Shown piece after piece: positions 1 to 5,521 of a stretch of 7,392 nucleotides of DNA; position 1 is the stretch's first letter; each line of letters begins with the position of its first letter. Source of the DNA: Myxococcales bacterium (lineage in GTDB: Bacteria; Myxococcota; Myxococcia; Myxococcales; Anaeromyxobacteraceae); the NCBI GenBank assembly GCA_021784495.1, contig JAJXSQ010000102.1:1-7392 (forward strand), written 5' to 3'. The notes below the pieces were generated by a model, which was given only the letters and a program-made list of their open reading frames with translations, was not told where the DNA came from and made no database searches. The position numbers and the translations under genes were made by a program.

Positions 1-713
1 CGGGCCTCGCCGCTGGCGGGCGCCGCCTCGCGACCCCGCGGCTTCGCGGCCCGCTCGCCCGCGCCCGGGGCCGGGCGGTGCAGCGCCGCGACGAGATCCG
101 CGAACAGCTTCCCCTGCACCGTCACGTGGGCGCGCGCGCAGGCCGCCGCGCCCTCCCCGTCCCCGCGCTCCACGGCCTCGACCACGGCGGCGTGCTCGGC
201 GAAGGCGGACCGGATCCGCCCCGGGAGGCGGAGCTGGAGGCGGCGGTAGGGCCGCACGCGCCGCTGCAGCTGCGCCGCCTGCTCGCGCAGGAACTCGTTC
301 CCGCAGGCCCCGTAGAGCGCGAGGTGGAACCGCTCGTTCACCCGGTAGAACGCGTCCGGGTCCCGGGACGCCCGGGCGCGCTCGCAGGCGGTGTGCGCGT
401 CGCGCAGCGCGCGCCGCTCCTCCTCGGTGGCCCGCGCGGCCGCGAACCGCGCGCAGAGCGCCTCGAGCTCCGCCATGACCACGAACATCTCCTGGAGGCG
501 GCGGGGGGTCACGGCCGCCACGATCGCGCCGCGGCGGGGGCGGGCCTCCACCAGCCCGGCGGTGGAGAGCTGGATCAGCGCCTCCCGGATCGGCGTGCGC
601 GAGACGCCGAACGCCTCGGCGATCTCGACCTCGTCCAGGCGGGCGCCGGGGGGGTACTCGCCGACGACGATCCGCTCCTCGATCTGCTCGCGGAGCTGGT
701 CCGAGAGCTTCAT
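1..713 (-). CDS. GntR-family transcriptional regulator, FadR/FCD type (3' end cut by window edge)
   Basis: A DNA-binding repressor or activator that probably responds to a small organic acid; the ligand is unknown. The frame is open from the ATG at 713 to the left edge, giving about 237 residues without a stop. Residues 1-65 form the GntR winged helix: MKLSDQLREQIEERI opens it, the recognition part is FGVSRTPIREAL (35-46), and the wing ends RPRRGAIV (58-65). Residues 75-200 look like an all-helical FCD ligand domain, with candidate metal or ligand residues in NERFH (Asn126, His130), EH (His174) and AH (His196), as in metal-binding FadR relatives. After about residue 210 the chain becomes Ala/Arg/Gly-rich, an odd low-complexity tail. 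GTG codons at 722 and 731 are in-frame alternative starts, but ATG713 matches the usual family start. The gene lies downstream of arsC on the same strand with an 80-bp gap, so its own promoter is likely. Family assignment is firm, function unknown. Confidence 0.93.
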   Translation of the reverse strand, partial: MKLSDQLREQIEERIVVGEYPPGARLDEVEIAEAFGVSRTPIREALIQLSTAGLVEARPRRGAIVAAVTPRRLQEMFVVMAELEALCARFAAARATEEERRALRDAHTACERARASRDPDAFYRVNERFHLALYGACGNEFLREQAAQLQRRVRPYRRLQLRLPGRIRSAFAEHAAVVEAVERGDGEGAAACARAHVTVQGKLFADLVAALHRPAPGAGERAAKPRGREAAPASGEA

Positions 714-760
714 GCCGATCACGTAGCCCACGCCGCTCCCGGTGCCGTCGCCATCGGGGA

Positions 761-774
761 TGCAGTATACCGCA
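761..774. promoter_or_regulatory. Candidate GntR operator palindrome upstream of the regulator
   Basis: The sequence TGCAGTATACCGCA is a 14-bp inverted repeat with one mismatched pair and a perfect GTATAC core. FCD-type GntR proteins often bind palindromes with a GTnnnAC or GTATAC core. The site is about 48 bp before the regulator's start codon and just past the arsC stop, where an autoregulatory operator would be expected. The sequence is seen directly; its role is inferred. Confidence 0.5.
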
Positions 775-782
775 AGCGGCCG

Positions 783-803
783 CGGGCGCCGGGTCAGCGC
801 CCG
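783..803 (-). terminator. Hairpin enclosing the arsC stop codon
   Basis: A perfect 7-bp stem (CGGGCGC at 783-789, GCGCCCG at 797-803) has a 7-nt loop holding the TGA stop of arsC at 794-796. There is no U-tract, so it is not a classical intrinsic terminator. It may block 3' exonucleases or assist termination at the end of the ars operon. Confidence 0.35.
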
Positions 804-1246
804 AAGACCACCGCGAGGCGGCGCCGGAGCTCGTCGCGGACGGCGCGGAAGGCCGGGAGCCGGGCCTCCCCGGTGGCCCCGCCGCCGGCCGGATCCGGGA
901 GGCCCCAGTGGATGCGGCGCGCCCGCCCGAGGAAGACCGGGCAGACCTCCTCGGCGCAGAGGGTGACGACCGCCTCGACGCCGTCCGGGGAGAGGGTCTC
1001 CACCCCCCGGGAGCGCTGGCCGCGGATGTCGATGCCGATCTCGTCGAGCGCCCGGATGGCGAGCGGGTGGACGGTGGAGGGCCTCGAGCCGGCCGAGGAG
1101 ACGGTCACGCCGGCCGGGGCGAGCGACCGCGCGATCCCCTCGGCCATCTGGCTCCGCGCCGAGTTGGCGACGCAGAGGAAGAGCAGGTGGCGCGGGGCGA
1201 GCCGGCGGAGCTCTTCGGCCTCGGCCCGCCAGGCCTCCCCGGTCAC
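794..1246 (-). CDS. arsC: Arsenate reductase, low-molecular-weight phosphatase type
   Basis: It reduces arsenate to arsenite in the cytoplasm using a cysteine relay recycled by thioredoxin, supplying the substrate of the ACR3 pump. The 150-residue protein has the P-loop CVANSAR (Cys25-x5-Arg31) followed by SQMAEG, which matches the CX5R active site of this family. The relay cysteines are Cys97 and Cys102 in TLCAEEVCPVFLG. HWGLPDPA (about 113-120) carries the conserved general-acid Asp. The Cys-Cys spacing is shorter than the seven residues of the Staphylococcus pI258 enzyme, but all three catalytic cysteines are present, so it should be active. A roughly 15-residue N-terminal extension precedes the usual start. 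The start is GTG at 1246, overlapping the acr3 TGA by GTGA and implying translational coupling. It is the last gene of the arsR-acr3-arsC operon. Confidence 0.95.
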   Translation of the reverse strand: MTGEAWRAEAEELRRLAPRHLLFLCVANSARSQMAEGIARSLAPAGVTVSSAGSRPSTVHPLAIRALDEIGIDIRGQRSRGVETLSPDGVEAVVTLCAEEVCPVFLGRARRIHWGLPDPAGGGATGEARLPAFRAVRDELRRRLAVVFGR

Positions 1247-2364
1247 GGCCCCTCCTCGCCGGCGGGGACGGCGCCGGCGCAGGTCCGGAGCGCCTCCAGG
1301 CGAGCGGTCTCGCCGGGGAACCAGCGGTCGCGCAGCCGGAGCGCCACGCGGACCAGCCCGATGAGGACCGGCACCTCGACGAGCGGCCCGATGACGGCGG
1401 CGAAGGCGGCGCCGTGGCCCAGGCCGAAGGTGGCCACCGCCACGGCGATGGCCAGCTCGAAGTTGTTGGAGGCCGCGGTGAAGGAGAGCGTGGCCGTCTG
1501 GCCGTAGGTCGCGCCCACCCGGCGGCTCATGAAGAAGGACGCGAAGAACATCACCGCGAAGTAGACCAGCAGCGGGGCCGCCACCCGGACCGCGTCGAGG
1601 GGGAGCTGCACGATGGCCTCCCCCTGGGTGGAGAACATGACGACGATGGTGAAGAGCAGGGCCAGGAGGGTGATGGGCGAGACGCGGGGGAGGAAGACCC
1701 CCCGGTACCAGGCCTCTCCCTTCAGCGCCCGCAGGCCGAAGCGGCTGGCGATGCCGGCGGCGAAGGGGACGCCCAGGTAGACGAGGACGCTCCGCGCGAT
1801 CTGACCGATGGTGACGTGGACCTCGGCCCCCCGGACCCCCAGCCAGCCGGGCAGCACGGTGAGGAAGACCCAGGCGTAGACCGGGAAGAAGAGCACCTGG
1901 AAGACGGCGTTGAAGGCCACCAGGCCAGCGCAGTACTCGGTGTCGCCCCCGGCGAGGTCGTTCCAGACGATCACCATGGCGATGCAGCGCGCCAGGCCGA
2001 TGAGGATGAGCCCGACCATGTACTCGGGCCGGTCGCGCAGGAAGGCGACGGCCAGCAGGAACATCAGGACGGGCCCGACGATCCAGTTCTGGACGAGCGA
2101 CAGGGCGAGGACCCGCACGTCCCCGAGGACCCGCGGCAGCTCCTCGTAGCGGACCCGGGCGAGCGGCGGGTACATCATCAGGATGAGCCCGGCGGCGATG
2201 GGGAGGGAGGTGGTCCCGACCGAGAGCCGCGCCAGCGCCCGGTCCAGGCCCGGGACGAGGACGCCGAGGGCGATGCCCGCGCCCATGGCGGCGAAGATCC
2301 AGAGCGTCAGGTAGCGATCGAGGAAGGCGAGGCGGCGGGCGACGCTGCCGGCGGGCCGGGTCAT
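1243..2364 (-). CDS. acr3: ACR3-family arsenite efflux permease
   Basis: An inner-membrane carrier that exports arsenite (As(III)) using the membrane potential. The 373-residue length and about ten hydrophobic segments fit the ACR3 family, which is distinct from the larger ArsB family. Residues known to be essential in ACR3 are present: Cys127 in GLARCIAMVIVWNDLAGGD and Glu303 in TAASNNFELA, both in the discontinuous helices that form the transport site. The N-terminus RLAFLDRYLTLWIFAAMG and the segment VLALSLVQNWIVGP are also family hallmarks. The ATG at 2364 has an AGGAG ribosome site 7 nt upstream and lies 10 bp after the arsR stop. The 3' end overlaps arsC by 4 bp. The C-terminal tail, about 30 residues after the last helix, is charged and probably cytosolic. 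Regulation is expected through ArsR on the shared transcript. Confidence 0.97.
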   Translation of the reverse strand: MTRPAGSVARRLAFLDRYLTLWIFAAMGAGIALGVLVPGLDRALARLSVGTTSLPIAAGLILMMYPPLARVRYEELPRVLGDVRVLALSLVQNWIVGPVLMFLLAVAFLRDRPEYMVGLILIGLARCIAMVIVWNDLAGGDTEYCAGLVAFNAVFQVLFFPVYAWVFLTVLPGWLGVRGAEVHVTIGQIARSVLVYLGVPFAAGIASRFGLRALKGEAWYRGVFLPRVSPITLLALLFTIVVMFSTQGEAIVQLPLDAVRVAAPLLVYFAVMFFASFFMSRRVGATYGQTATLSFTAASNNFELAIAVAVATFGLGHGAAFAAVIGPLVEVPVLIGLVRVALRLRDRWFPGETARLEALRTCAGAVPAGEEGP

Positions 2365-2374
2365 GGCGTCGCTC

Positions 2375-2725
2375 CTAGAGGCTGCCGACCAGCGCCTTGA
2401 GGCGGCGCACCGCGCGGGGCTCGACGCAGTAGCAGACCCGGGGGCCGTCGACCTCTCCCACCACCAGCCCGGCCTCCCGCAGCACCTTCAGGTGCTGCGA
2501 GACCGTCGACTGGGCCAGCGGGAGCTCGTCGACGATGGCGCCGCAGACGCAGGCCTCGCGCCGGACGAGGAGGCGCATGATCTGGACCCTCGCCGGGTGA
2601 CCGAGCGCCCGGGCGAGCGTGGCGAGCTCCTCGTCGGCCGCGGCGCCCTCGACCGGCCGCAGGTCGGGCGCCTCCCGCGGCGCCGTCACCGGCGCGCAGC
2701 GGTCCTTCGCGGGGGCGAGGCTCAT
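2375..2725 (-). CDS. arsR: ArsR-family arsenite-responsive repressor
   Basis: A dimeric winged-helix repressor of the ars operon that leaves DNA when it binds trivalent arsenic. Counting from the ATG at 2725 (116 aa), residues 30-56 form the first helices (ARALGHPARVQIMRLL) and the recognition helix is LAQSTVSQHLKVLREAGLV (70-88). Cys59 and Cys61 (ACVCG) match the CxC metal site near the recognition helix of classical ArsR. A second CxC, Cys98 and Cys100 (RVCYCVEP), lies in the wing. The family normally needs three thiols, so the binding site could use either pair. A TTG at 2761 would add 12 residues, but it coincides with the likely -35 element, so ATG2725 is preferred; the residues before 30 are poorly conserved in appearance. 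First gene of the operon, with acr3 10 bp downstream. Confidence 0.95.
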   Translation of the reverse strand: MSLAPAKDRCAPVTAPREAPDLRPVEGAAADEELATLARALGHPARVQIMRLLVRREACVCGAIVDELPLAQSTVSQHLKVLREAGLVVGEVDGPRVCYCVEPRAVRRLKALVGSL

Positions 2726-2732
2726 GGACGGC

Positions 2733-2761
2733 GTTCTACGATGAAGCAGCGGCGGTCGCAA
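2733..2761 (-). promoter_or_regulatory. Probable ars operon promoter with overlapping ArsR operator
   Basis: Reading leftward, TTGCGA (2761-2756) and TAGAAC (2738-2733) are separated by 17 bp and each matches 4 of 6 positions of the sigma-70 consensus. An imperfect palindrome TTCATCGTAGAA (2745-2734) overlaps the -10 element, where an ArsR dimer would block RNA polymerase. The expected transcription start is within a few bases of ATG2725, so the arsR transcript may be almost leaderless. Inferred from sequence only. Confidence 0.45.
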
Positions 2762-2839
2762 CGCGGGCGGCCCGCCGTCACCAAGGTGTCACGAGGGCCA
2801 GCGATCGGGGTCCCCGCCCTTCCGACGCGCCCGGCGGCC

Positions 2840-2855
2840 ATCGTCCGGGAACGAT
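2840..2855. repeat. Inverted repeat ATCGT-N6-ACGAT
   Basis: Perfect 5-bp arms are separated by CCGGGA in the gap between arsR and the CoA-binding gene. It could be a second operator or a weak hairpin. It lies about 80 bp upstream of the proposed ars promoter -35. The role is unknown. Confidence 0.25.
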
Positions 2856-2876
2856 ATGGCGCGGCCTCCCGGAGGC

Positions 2877-2903
2877 GGCCGGCGCCCCCCGGGAGGGCCG
2901 GCC
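2877..2903 (-). terminator. GC hairpin immediately after the CoA-binding gene
   Basis: A perfect 7-bp stem (GGCCGGC/GCCGGCC) begins 2 nt past the stop codon of the leftward CoA-binding gene, with a 13-nt C/G-rich loop. A second short inverted repeat, GCCTCC-C-GGAGGC, follows at 2864-2876. No U-tract follows. It probably marks the transcript end between this gene and arsR. Confidence 0.45.
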
Positions 2904-2905
2904 GG

Positions 2906-3334
2906 TCAGCCGTGCTGCTCGTGGTAGCCCATGACCACCAGCAGGCAGGGCCCCCCGGCGATCACGTTCATGCCCAGCGCCTCGGCGCTCCGGATCGCCT
3001 CGGCGCTCTCCGCCCCCGGCTGCATCCAGACGTGCTTCACGCCCGCGGCGTGGGCCTCGCGCACCACCTGCTCGGTGGCGGCCGGCGGGGTGATGACCGA
3101 GATGGCCGGCACCCGGACCGGCAGGGCCGCCAGCGAGGGGTAGGCCTTCCGCCCCTCGACCTCGGGCGCCCGGGGGTTGATCGGGTACACCTCCCGACCG
3201 TGCTGGAGGTAGCAGCGCAGGACCTTGTTGCCGTACTTCTCGCGATCGGTGCTCGCGCCCACCACGGCGAAGGGGCCGGAGGCGAGGAAGGCCTGGATGC
3301 GATCGGTCTCGGAGGCGGAGGGGATGGCGGACAT
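2906..3334 (-). CDS. CoA-binding domain protein (CoA_binding_2, YccU-like)
   Basis: A small cytosolic Rossmann-fold protein of 142 residues that is expected to bind CoA or an acyl-CoA; the physiological role of the family is not settled. The nucleotide-binding loop is FAVVGAS (22-28), followed by KYGNKV and the second strand VYPINP (49-54), both typical of the family. The later segments ISVITPP, HVWMQPGAES and the C-terminal GGPCLLV also match, with a Cys in the position usually conserved near the end. It starts at ATG3334 with a GAGGAG ribosome site 6 nt upstream; an in-frame extension upstream would read through a long hairpin and lacks a good start. It is the third leftward gene after the Rrf2 and epimerase genes and may be read from the same transcript, though the hairpin at 3359-3394 lies between. 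Confidence 0.92.
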   Translation of the reverse strand: MSAIPSASETDRIQAFLASGPFAVVGASTDREKYGNKVLRCYLQHGREVYPINPRAPEVEGRKAYPSLAALPVRVPAISVITPPAATEQVVREAHAAGVKHVWMQPGAESAEAIRSAEALGMNVIAGGPCLLVVMGYHEQHG

Positions 3335-3358
3335 GGTGGCTCCTCGTCGGGGTGGAGG

Positions 3359-3394
3359 CGGATCCCGGGTTCCCACCGTGGGAGCCGGGATCCG
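3359..3394 (-). terminator. Long intergenic hairpin between the epimerase and CoA-binding genes
   Basis: A 36-nt near-perfect inverted repeat has outer arms CGGATCCCGG and CCGGGATCCG, inner arms TCCCAC and GTGGGA, a 2-versus-1 internal bulge and a single-base centre. It starts 15 nt after the epimerase stop and ends just ahead of the GAGGAG ribosome site of the CoA-binding gene. No U-tract follows it in the leftward direction. It could terminate, attenuate or serve as an RNA-processing and stability element. Confidence 0.55.
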
Positions 3395-3409
3395 GCCCAT
3401 CGGGTCGGC

Positions 3410-4138
3410 CTACCGGCTCACCCGCCAGCTCGAGTCCCACCCGAGGGCGCGCGTCGCCTTGTCGCTCGAGACCGAGACGTCCGGCTCGGCGACGTTGTAG
3501 ATGCCGCGATCGCCCCGGGTGACGGCGAGCACCGCGGCCCGGGCCGCGGCGTCGACGTGCACCGACCCGGGGGCGATCGGCGCGTCGAAGCCCGTCCCCG
3601 GTCCGTAGAGGAGCCCGTAGCGGAGCACGACGCCGTCGGGCGGCGCCTCGACCACCTGGCGCTCGAGGCTCCGGACGGCGCGCGCCGTCTCTCCGTAGGC
3701 CGGGTGGCCATCGGGCAGCAGCGGATCCTCCTCCCGGTGCGGCAGGGGCCCCTCGGCGTAGACGAAGGAGATGCTCTGGGCGATGAGCCGCCGGGCGCCG
3801 GCGGCGACCGCGGCCGCGACCAGGTTCCGCGTCCCCTCCTCCCGCAGGCGCGCGTTGCGCACCAGCGCCGCGGCCATCTCGCTCGCCTCGAGGGCGTGCG
3901 GCAGGTCGGTGAGCTGGTGGATCACCACCTCGGGCCGGGCGTCGGCGACCACCGCCCGCAGGGCGGGGGCGTCGAAGACGTCGACCACCACCGGCTCGAC
4001 GCCCAGCTCGCGGAGCAGGCCCGCCTTGTCCGCGGACCGGGTGCTGCCGACCACACGCCAGCCGTCGGCCACGAGGAGCGGCGCCAGCCGCCGCCCGATC
4101 GCTCCGGACGCACCTGCGAGGAAGATGCTCTTCTTCAT
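3410..4138 (-). CDS. NAD(P)-binding epimerase/SDR-like protein with altered catalytic motif
   Basis: A Rossmann-fold oxidoreductase-like protein of 242 residues, probably cytosolic; its substrate cannot be told. The dinucleotide loop is GASGAIGR (9-16). Arg34 after the second strand (STRS) suggests NADP preference, and VVVDVFD (50-56) holds the acidic residue that usually contacts adenine. The usual catalytic YxxxK reads YGETA (Tyr148 to Ala152), so the lysine is missing; SIS (122-124) supplies the serine region. The end is short, with little substrate-binding domain: extended SDRs are normally about 300 residues or more. The protein may therefore be a sensor, reductase or NmrA/YwnB-like NAD(P) binder instead of a classical epimerase. 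ATG4138 overlaps the Rrf2 stop (ATGA), with GGGAG 8 nt upstream, so the two genes are translationally coupled and the regulator probably controls this gene. Confidence 0.88.
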   Translation of the reverse strand: MKKSIFLAGASGAIGRRLAPLLVADGWRVVGSTRSADKAGLLRELGVEPVVVDVFDAPALRAVVADARPEVVIHQLTDLPHALEASEMAAALVRNARLREEGTRNLVAAAVAAGARRLIAQSISFVYAEGPLPHREEDPLLPDGHPAYGETARAVRSLERQVVEAPPDGVVLRYGLLYGPGTGFDAPIAPGSVHVDAAARAAVLAVTRGDRGIYNVAEPDVSVSSDKATRALGWDSSWRVSR

Positions 4139-4734
4139 GACCGTGACTCCCTGGGTTGACCACGTGGATTTGCTGCGGCGGCGGTCGCCGGCCTCCCGGC
4201 GGCCCGGCGCTTCCCCCGGCGCGGCGCGGTGCGCCCGAGCCGGCGCTCCTGGAACCAGCCCTCCGCCTCGCGGACGAACTGCTCCGGCGCCTTCCGGCCG
4301 AACTCGCGCCCCAGATCGGCGACCGTCTTCGACGCCAGGAAGGCCCGGAGCGCGTCCTCCGCCTCCTTCATGAAGAGGTGGATCCGGCACATCCCCTGGA
4401 CGCTCCAGCCGGGCGCCTCCCCGCCGAAGAGGGCGCAGTGGCGGCGGATCTCGGCGCACTCGAAGAGGGCGCGGCCCGGCTCGACGGCCTCGAGGACGTC
4501 CTGCACGGTGATCTGCGCGGGCGGCCGGGCCAGCCGGTACCCGCCGCGGACGCCCTCGATGGCGCCGACGAGCCCCGCCTTCTCGAGCCGGGTGAGGAGC
4601 TTCGCGAGGAAGCGCTCGGGGAGCTCCTGGAAGCGCGCCAGGTCGCGGGCGCTGACCGGCTCGGACCGCGCCGCCAGGACGAGGAGCGAATGGAGCGCGT
4701 ACTCCGCGCTGGCGCCGTGCAGGGATGAACTCAA
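4135..4734 (-). CDS. Rrf2-family transcriptional regulator, likely Fe-S cluster type
   Basis: A winged-helix regulator of the IscR/NsrR/RirA group, members of which sense iron-sulfur state, nitric oxide or iron through a bound cluster. From the TTG at 4734 the protein has 199 residues: SAEYALHSLLVLA (9-21) is the family's opening helix, LPERFLAKLLTRLEKAGLV (38-56) the recognition region, and GVRGGYRLARP (61-71) the wing. Cys93, Cys100 and Cys116 (FEC, HC, MCRIH) correspond in order to the three cluster cysteines of IscR, with wider spacing. The last 50 residues, rich in Arg, Ala and Pro, extend past the usual length of about 150. The TTG start is chosen because GGAGG sits 6 nt upstream and the N-terminus then matches the family; an upstream start would overlap the promoter. 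It is coupled to the downstream epimerase-like gene, an arrangement recalling Bacillus ywnA-ywnB. Confidence 0.93.
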   Translation of the reverse strand: MSSSLHGASAEYALHSLLVLAARSEPVSARDLARFQELPERFLAKLLTRLEKAGLVGAIEGVRGGYRLARPPAQITVQDVLEAVEPGRALFECAEIRRHCALFGGEAPGWSVQGMCRIHLFMKEAEDALRAFLASKTVADLGREFGRKAPEQFVREAEGWFQERRLGRTAPRRGKRRAAGRPATAAAANPRGQPRESRS

Positions 4735-4739
4735 CTCGC

Positions 4740-4750
4740 ACCTCCGAGGT
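4740..4750. promoter_or_regulatory. Palindrome over the Rrf2 gene ribosome site, possible auto-operator
   Basis: ACCTC-C-GAGGT is a perfect 11-bp inverted repeat with a 1-bp centre, flanked by GC on both sides. It covers the GGAGG ribosome site of the Rrf2 gene and lies just downstream of the proposed -10. Rrf2 proteins commonly repress their own promoters, so this is a candidate operator. Inferred. Confidence 0.35.
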
Positions 4751-4755
4751 AGCAC

Positions 4756-4785
4756 TTCATAGCGCCGGCCGGGGGCGGGGGTCAA
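4756..4785 (-). promoter_or_regulatory. Probable sigma-70 promoter of the Rrf2-epimerase unit
   Basis: Leftward TTGACC (4785-4780, 5 of 6 matches) and TATGAA (4761-4756, 4 of 6) are 18 bp apart. The -10 is 21 bp before the TTG start, leaving a short leader that contains the GGAGG ribosome site. In this GC-rich setting the match stands out. Confidence 0.5.
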
Positions 4786-4932
4786 GGCCGGGGTCGCCGG
4801 CCGCGCGGCGCGCGGCGATCGCGTCCGGTGGAGGGCTCGTTCAGGAGCTGGTGGACGAGGATGGGGCGGCGAGCGAAGCGGGTGCGGTCCCTCGCCTCCG
4901 GGAGCTGCGGCTCCACCTCGCCGCCGACGGCG
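4786..4932. other. Intergenic region without a recognisable gene
   Basis: Between the Rrf2 promoter and the stop of the secreted-protein gene. Reading frames here look like compositional artefacts of GC-rich DNA. The only structure noted is a short inverted repeat, GGAGC-TGCG-GCTCC (4901-4914), 18 bp past the stop of the leftward gene, which may be a weak terminator. Confidence 0.5.
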
Positions 4933-5505
4933 TCAAAGAGAACGGACCCCGTCGCCGGAGATCTCCTGCTGGCGGCAGGACGCGGCCTGGTTCCACGACG
5001 CCACCCGGAGGCCCGCGGGGAAGGCAGCCAGCGGGGGAGTGCGGGTCAGGTCGACGGAGGCGGGGTACCGGCCGCGCCGGGCGGGGACCCGCGCGAACTG
5101 CTGCCCCCACTTCTCCAGGTAGAGCGGCTGCCAGCCGCGGTGGGGCCACGGCGCGAGGAAGACGTTGCGCACCATCTCCGTGCGCGAGACGATCCGGAGC
5201 CGGCGATGGCGCCTCTTCATGACGTAGAGCGGGCAGCCACCCGTGCCGCACCAGTAGGGCGCCTCGACGAAGACCAGGATCTCGGCCCGGCCGTCGCCGT
5301 CGAGGTCCTCGAGGGCGTAGAGGAAGCAGCCGCGCTCGCTCCGGGGGAGCCGCTGCTCGATGGCTGGCTCGACCCGTTCACGCACGGCCTGGGGCGCGCC
5401 CTGGCCCGGCCGCTCCCGCGGCCAGGACCCGATCGCCAGGCCGAGGCCCGGGGGGGCGCCGGCGGCGGCCAGGAGGATGGGCAGCAGGGCAGCGAGCGGG
5501 GTCAA
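4933..5505 (-). CDS. Predicted secreted protein with Ca-binding-like DxDxDG loop
   Basis: The function is not recognised. The 190-residue protein begins with a hydrophobic stretch (residues 4-26) that could be a signal peptide, although it lacks the usual positive charge, so export is likely but not certain. Residues 67-75 read DLDGDGRAE, the Asp-rich loop seen in FG-GAP/VCBS, EF-hand and dockerin calcium sites. WCGTGGC (85-91) follows, whose two cysteines (Cys86, Cys91) may pair or bind metal; Cys60 lies before the loop. A DGDG loop followed by CGTGGC and a Trp/Leu-rich segment (NVFLAPWPHRGWQPLYL) recalls conserved hypothetical periplasmic proteins. The start is TTG at 5505, supported by GGAGG 6 nt upstream. 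A possible small gene ends 16 bp upstream, and the two may be co-transcribed. Confidence 0.75.
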   Translation of the reverse strand: MTPLAALLPILLAAAGAPPGLGLAIGSWPRERPGQGAPQAVRERVEPAIEQRLPRSERGCFLYALEDLDGDGRAEILVFVEAPYWCGTGGCPLYVMKRRHRRLRIVSRTEMVRNVFLAPWPHRGWQPLYLEKWGQQFARVPARRGRYPASVDLTRTPPLAAFPAGLRVASWNQAASCRQQEISGDGVRSL

Positions 5506-5521
5506 CGGCCACCTCCGGCGA

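Noticed and set aside
78..1364. Long rightward frame of 428 codons opposite the GntR and arsC genes
   Set aside because: Its product is Arg/Pro/Gly-rich with no domain, and the opposite strand encodes clear GntR and ArsC proteins.
1414..2400. Rightward 328-codon frame opposite acr3
   Set aside because: Asp/Glu/Gly/His-rich antisense of the hydrophobic ACR3 sequence; a mirror artefact.
2777..2792. GTCAC direct repeats 11 bp apart, with a CACC-AA-GGTG inverted repeat
   Set aside because: Too short to separate from chance, and not placed against a clear promoter.
2363..4159. Rightward 598-codon frame, the longest in the window
   Set aside because: It spans several well-supported leftward genes and their promoters, and its product is low-complexity Arg/His/Gly.
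3410..4741. Leftward 443-codon frame that would fuse an Arg-rich N-terminus to the epimerase
   Set aside because: The upstream half is an out-of-frame reading of the Rrf2 gene; the real epimerase starts at ATG4138 with its own ribosome site.
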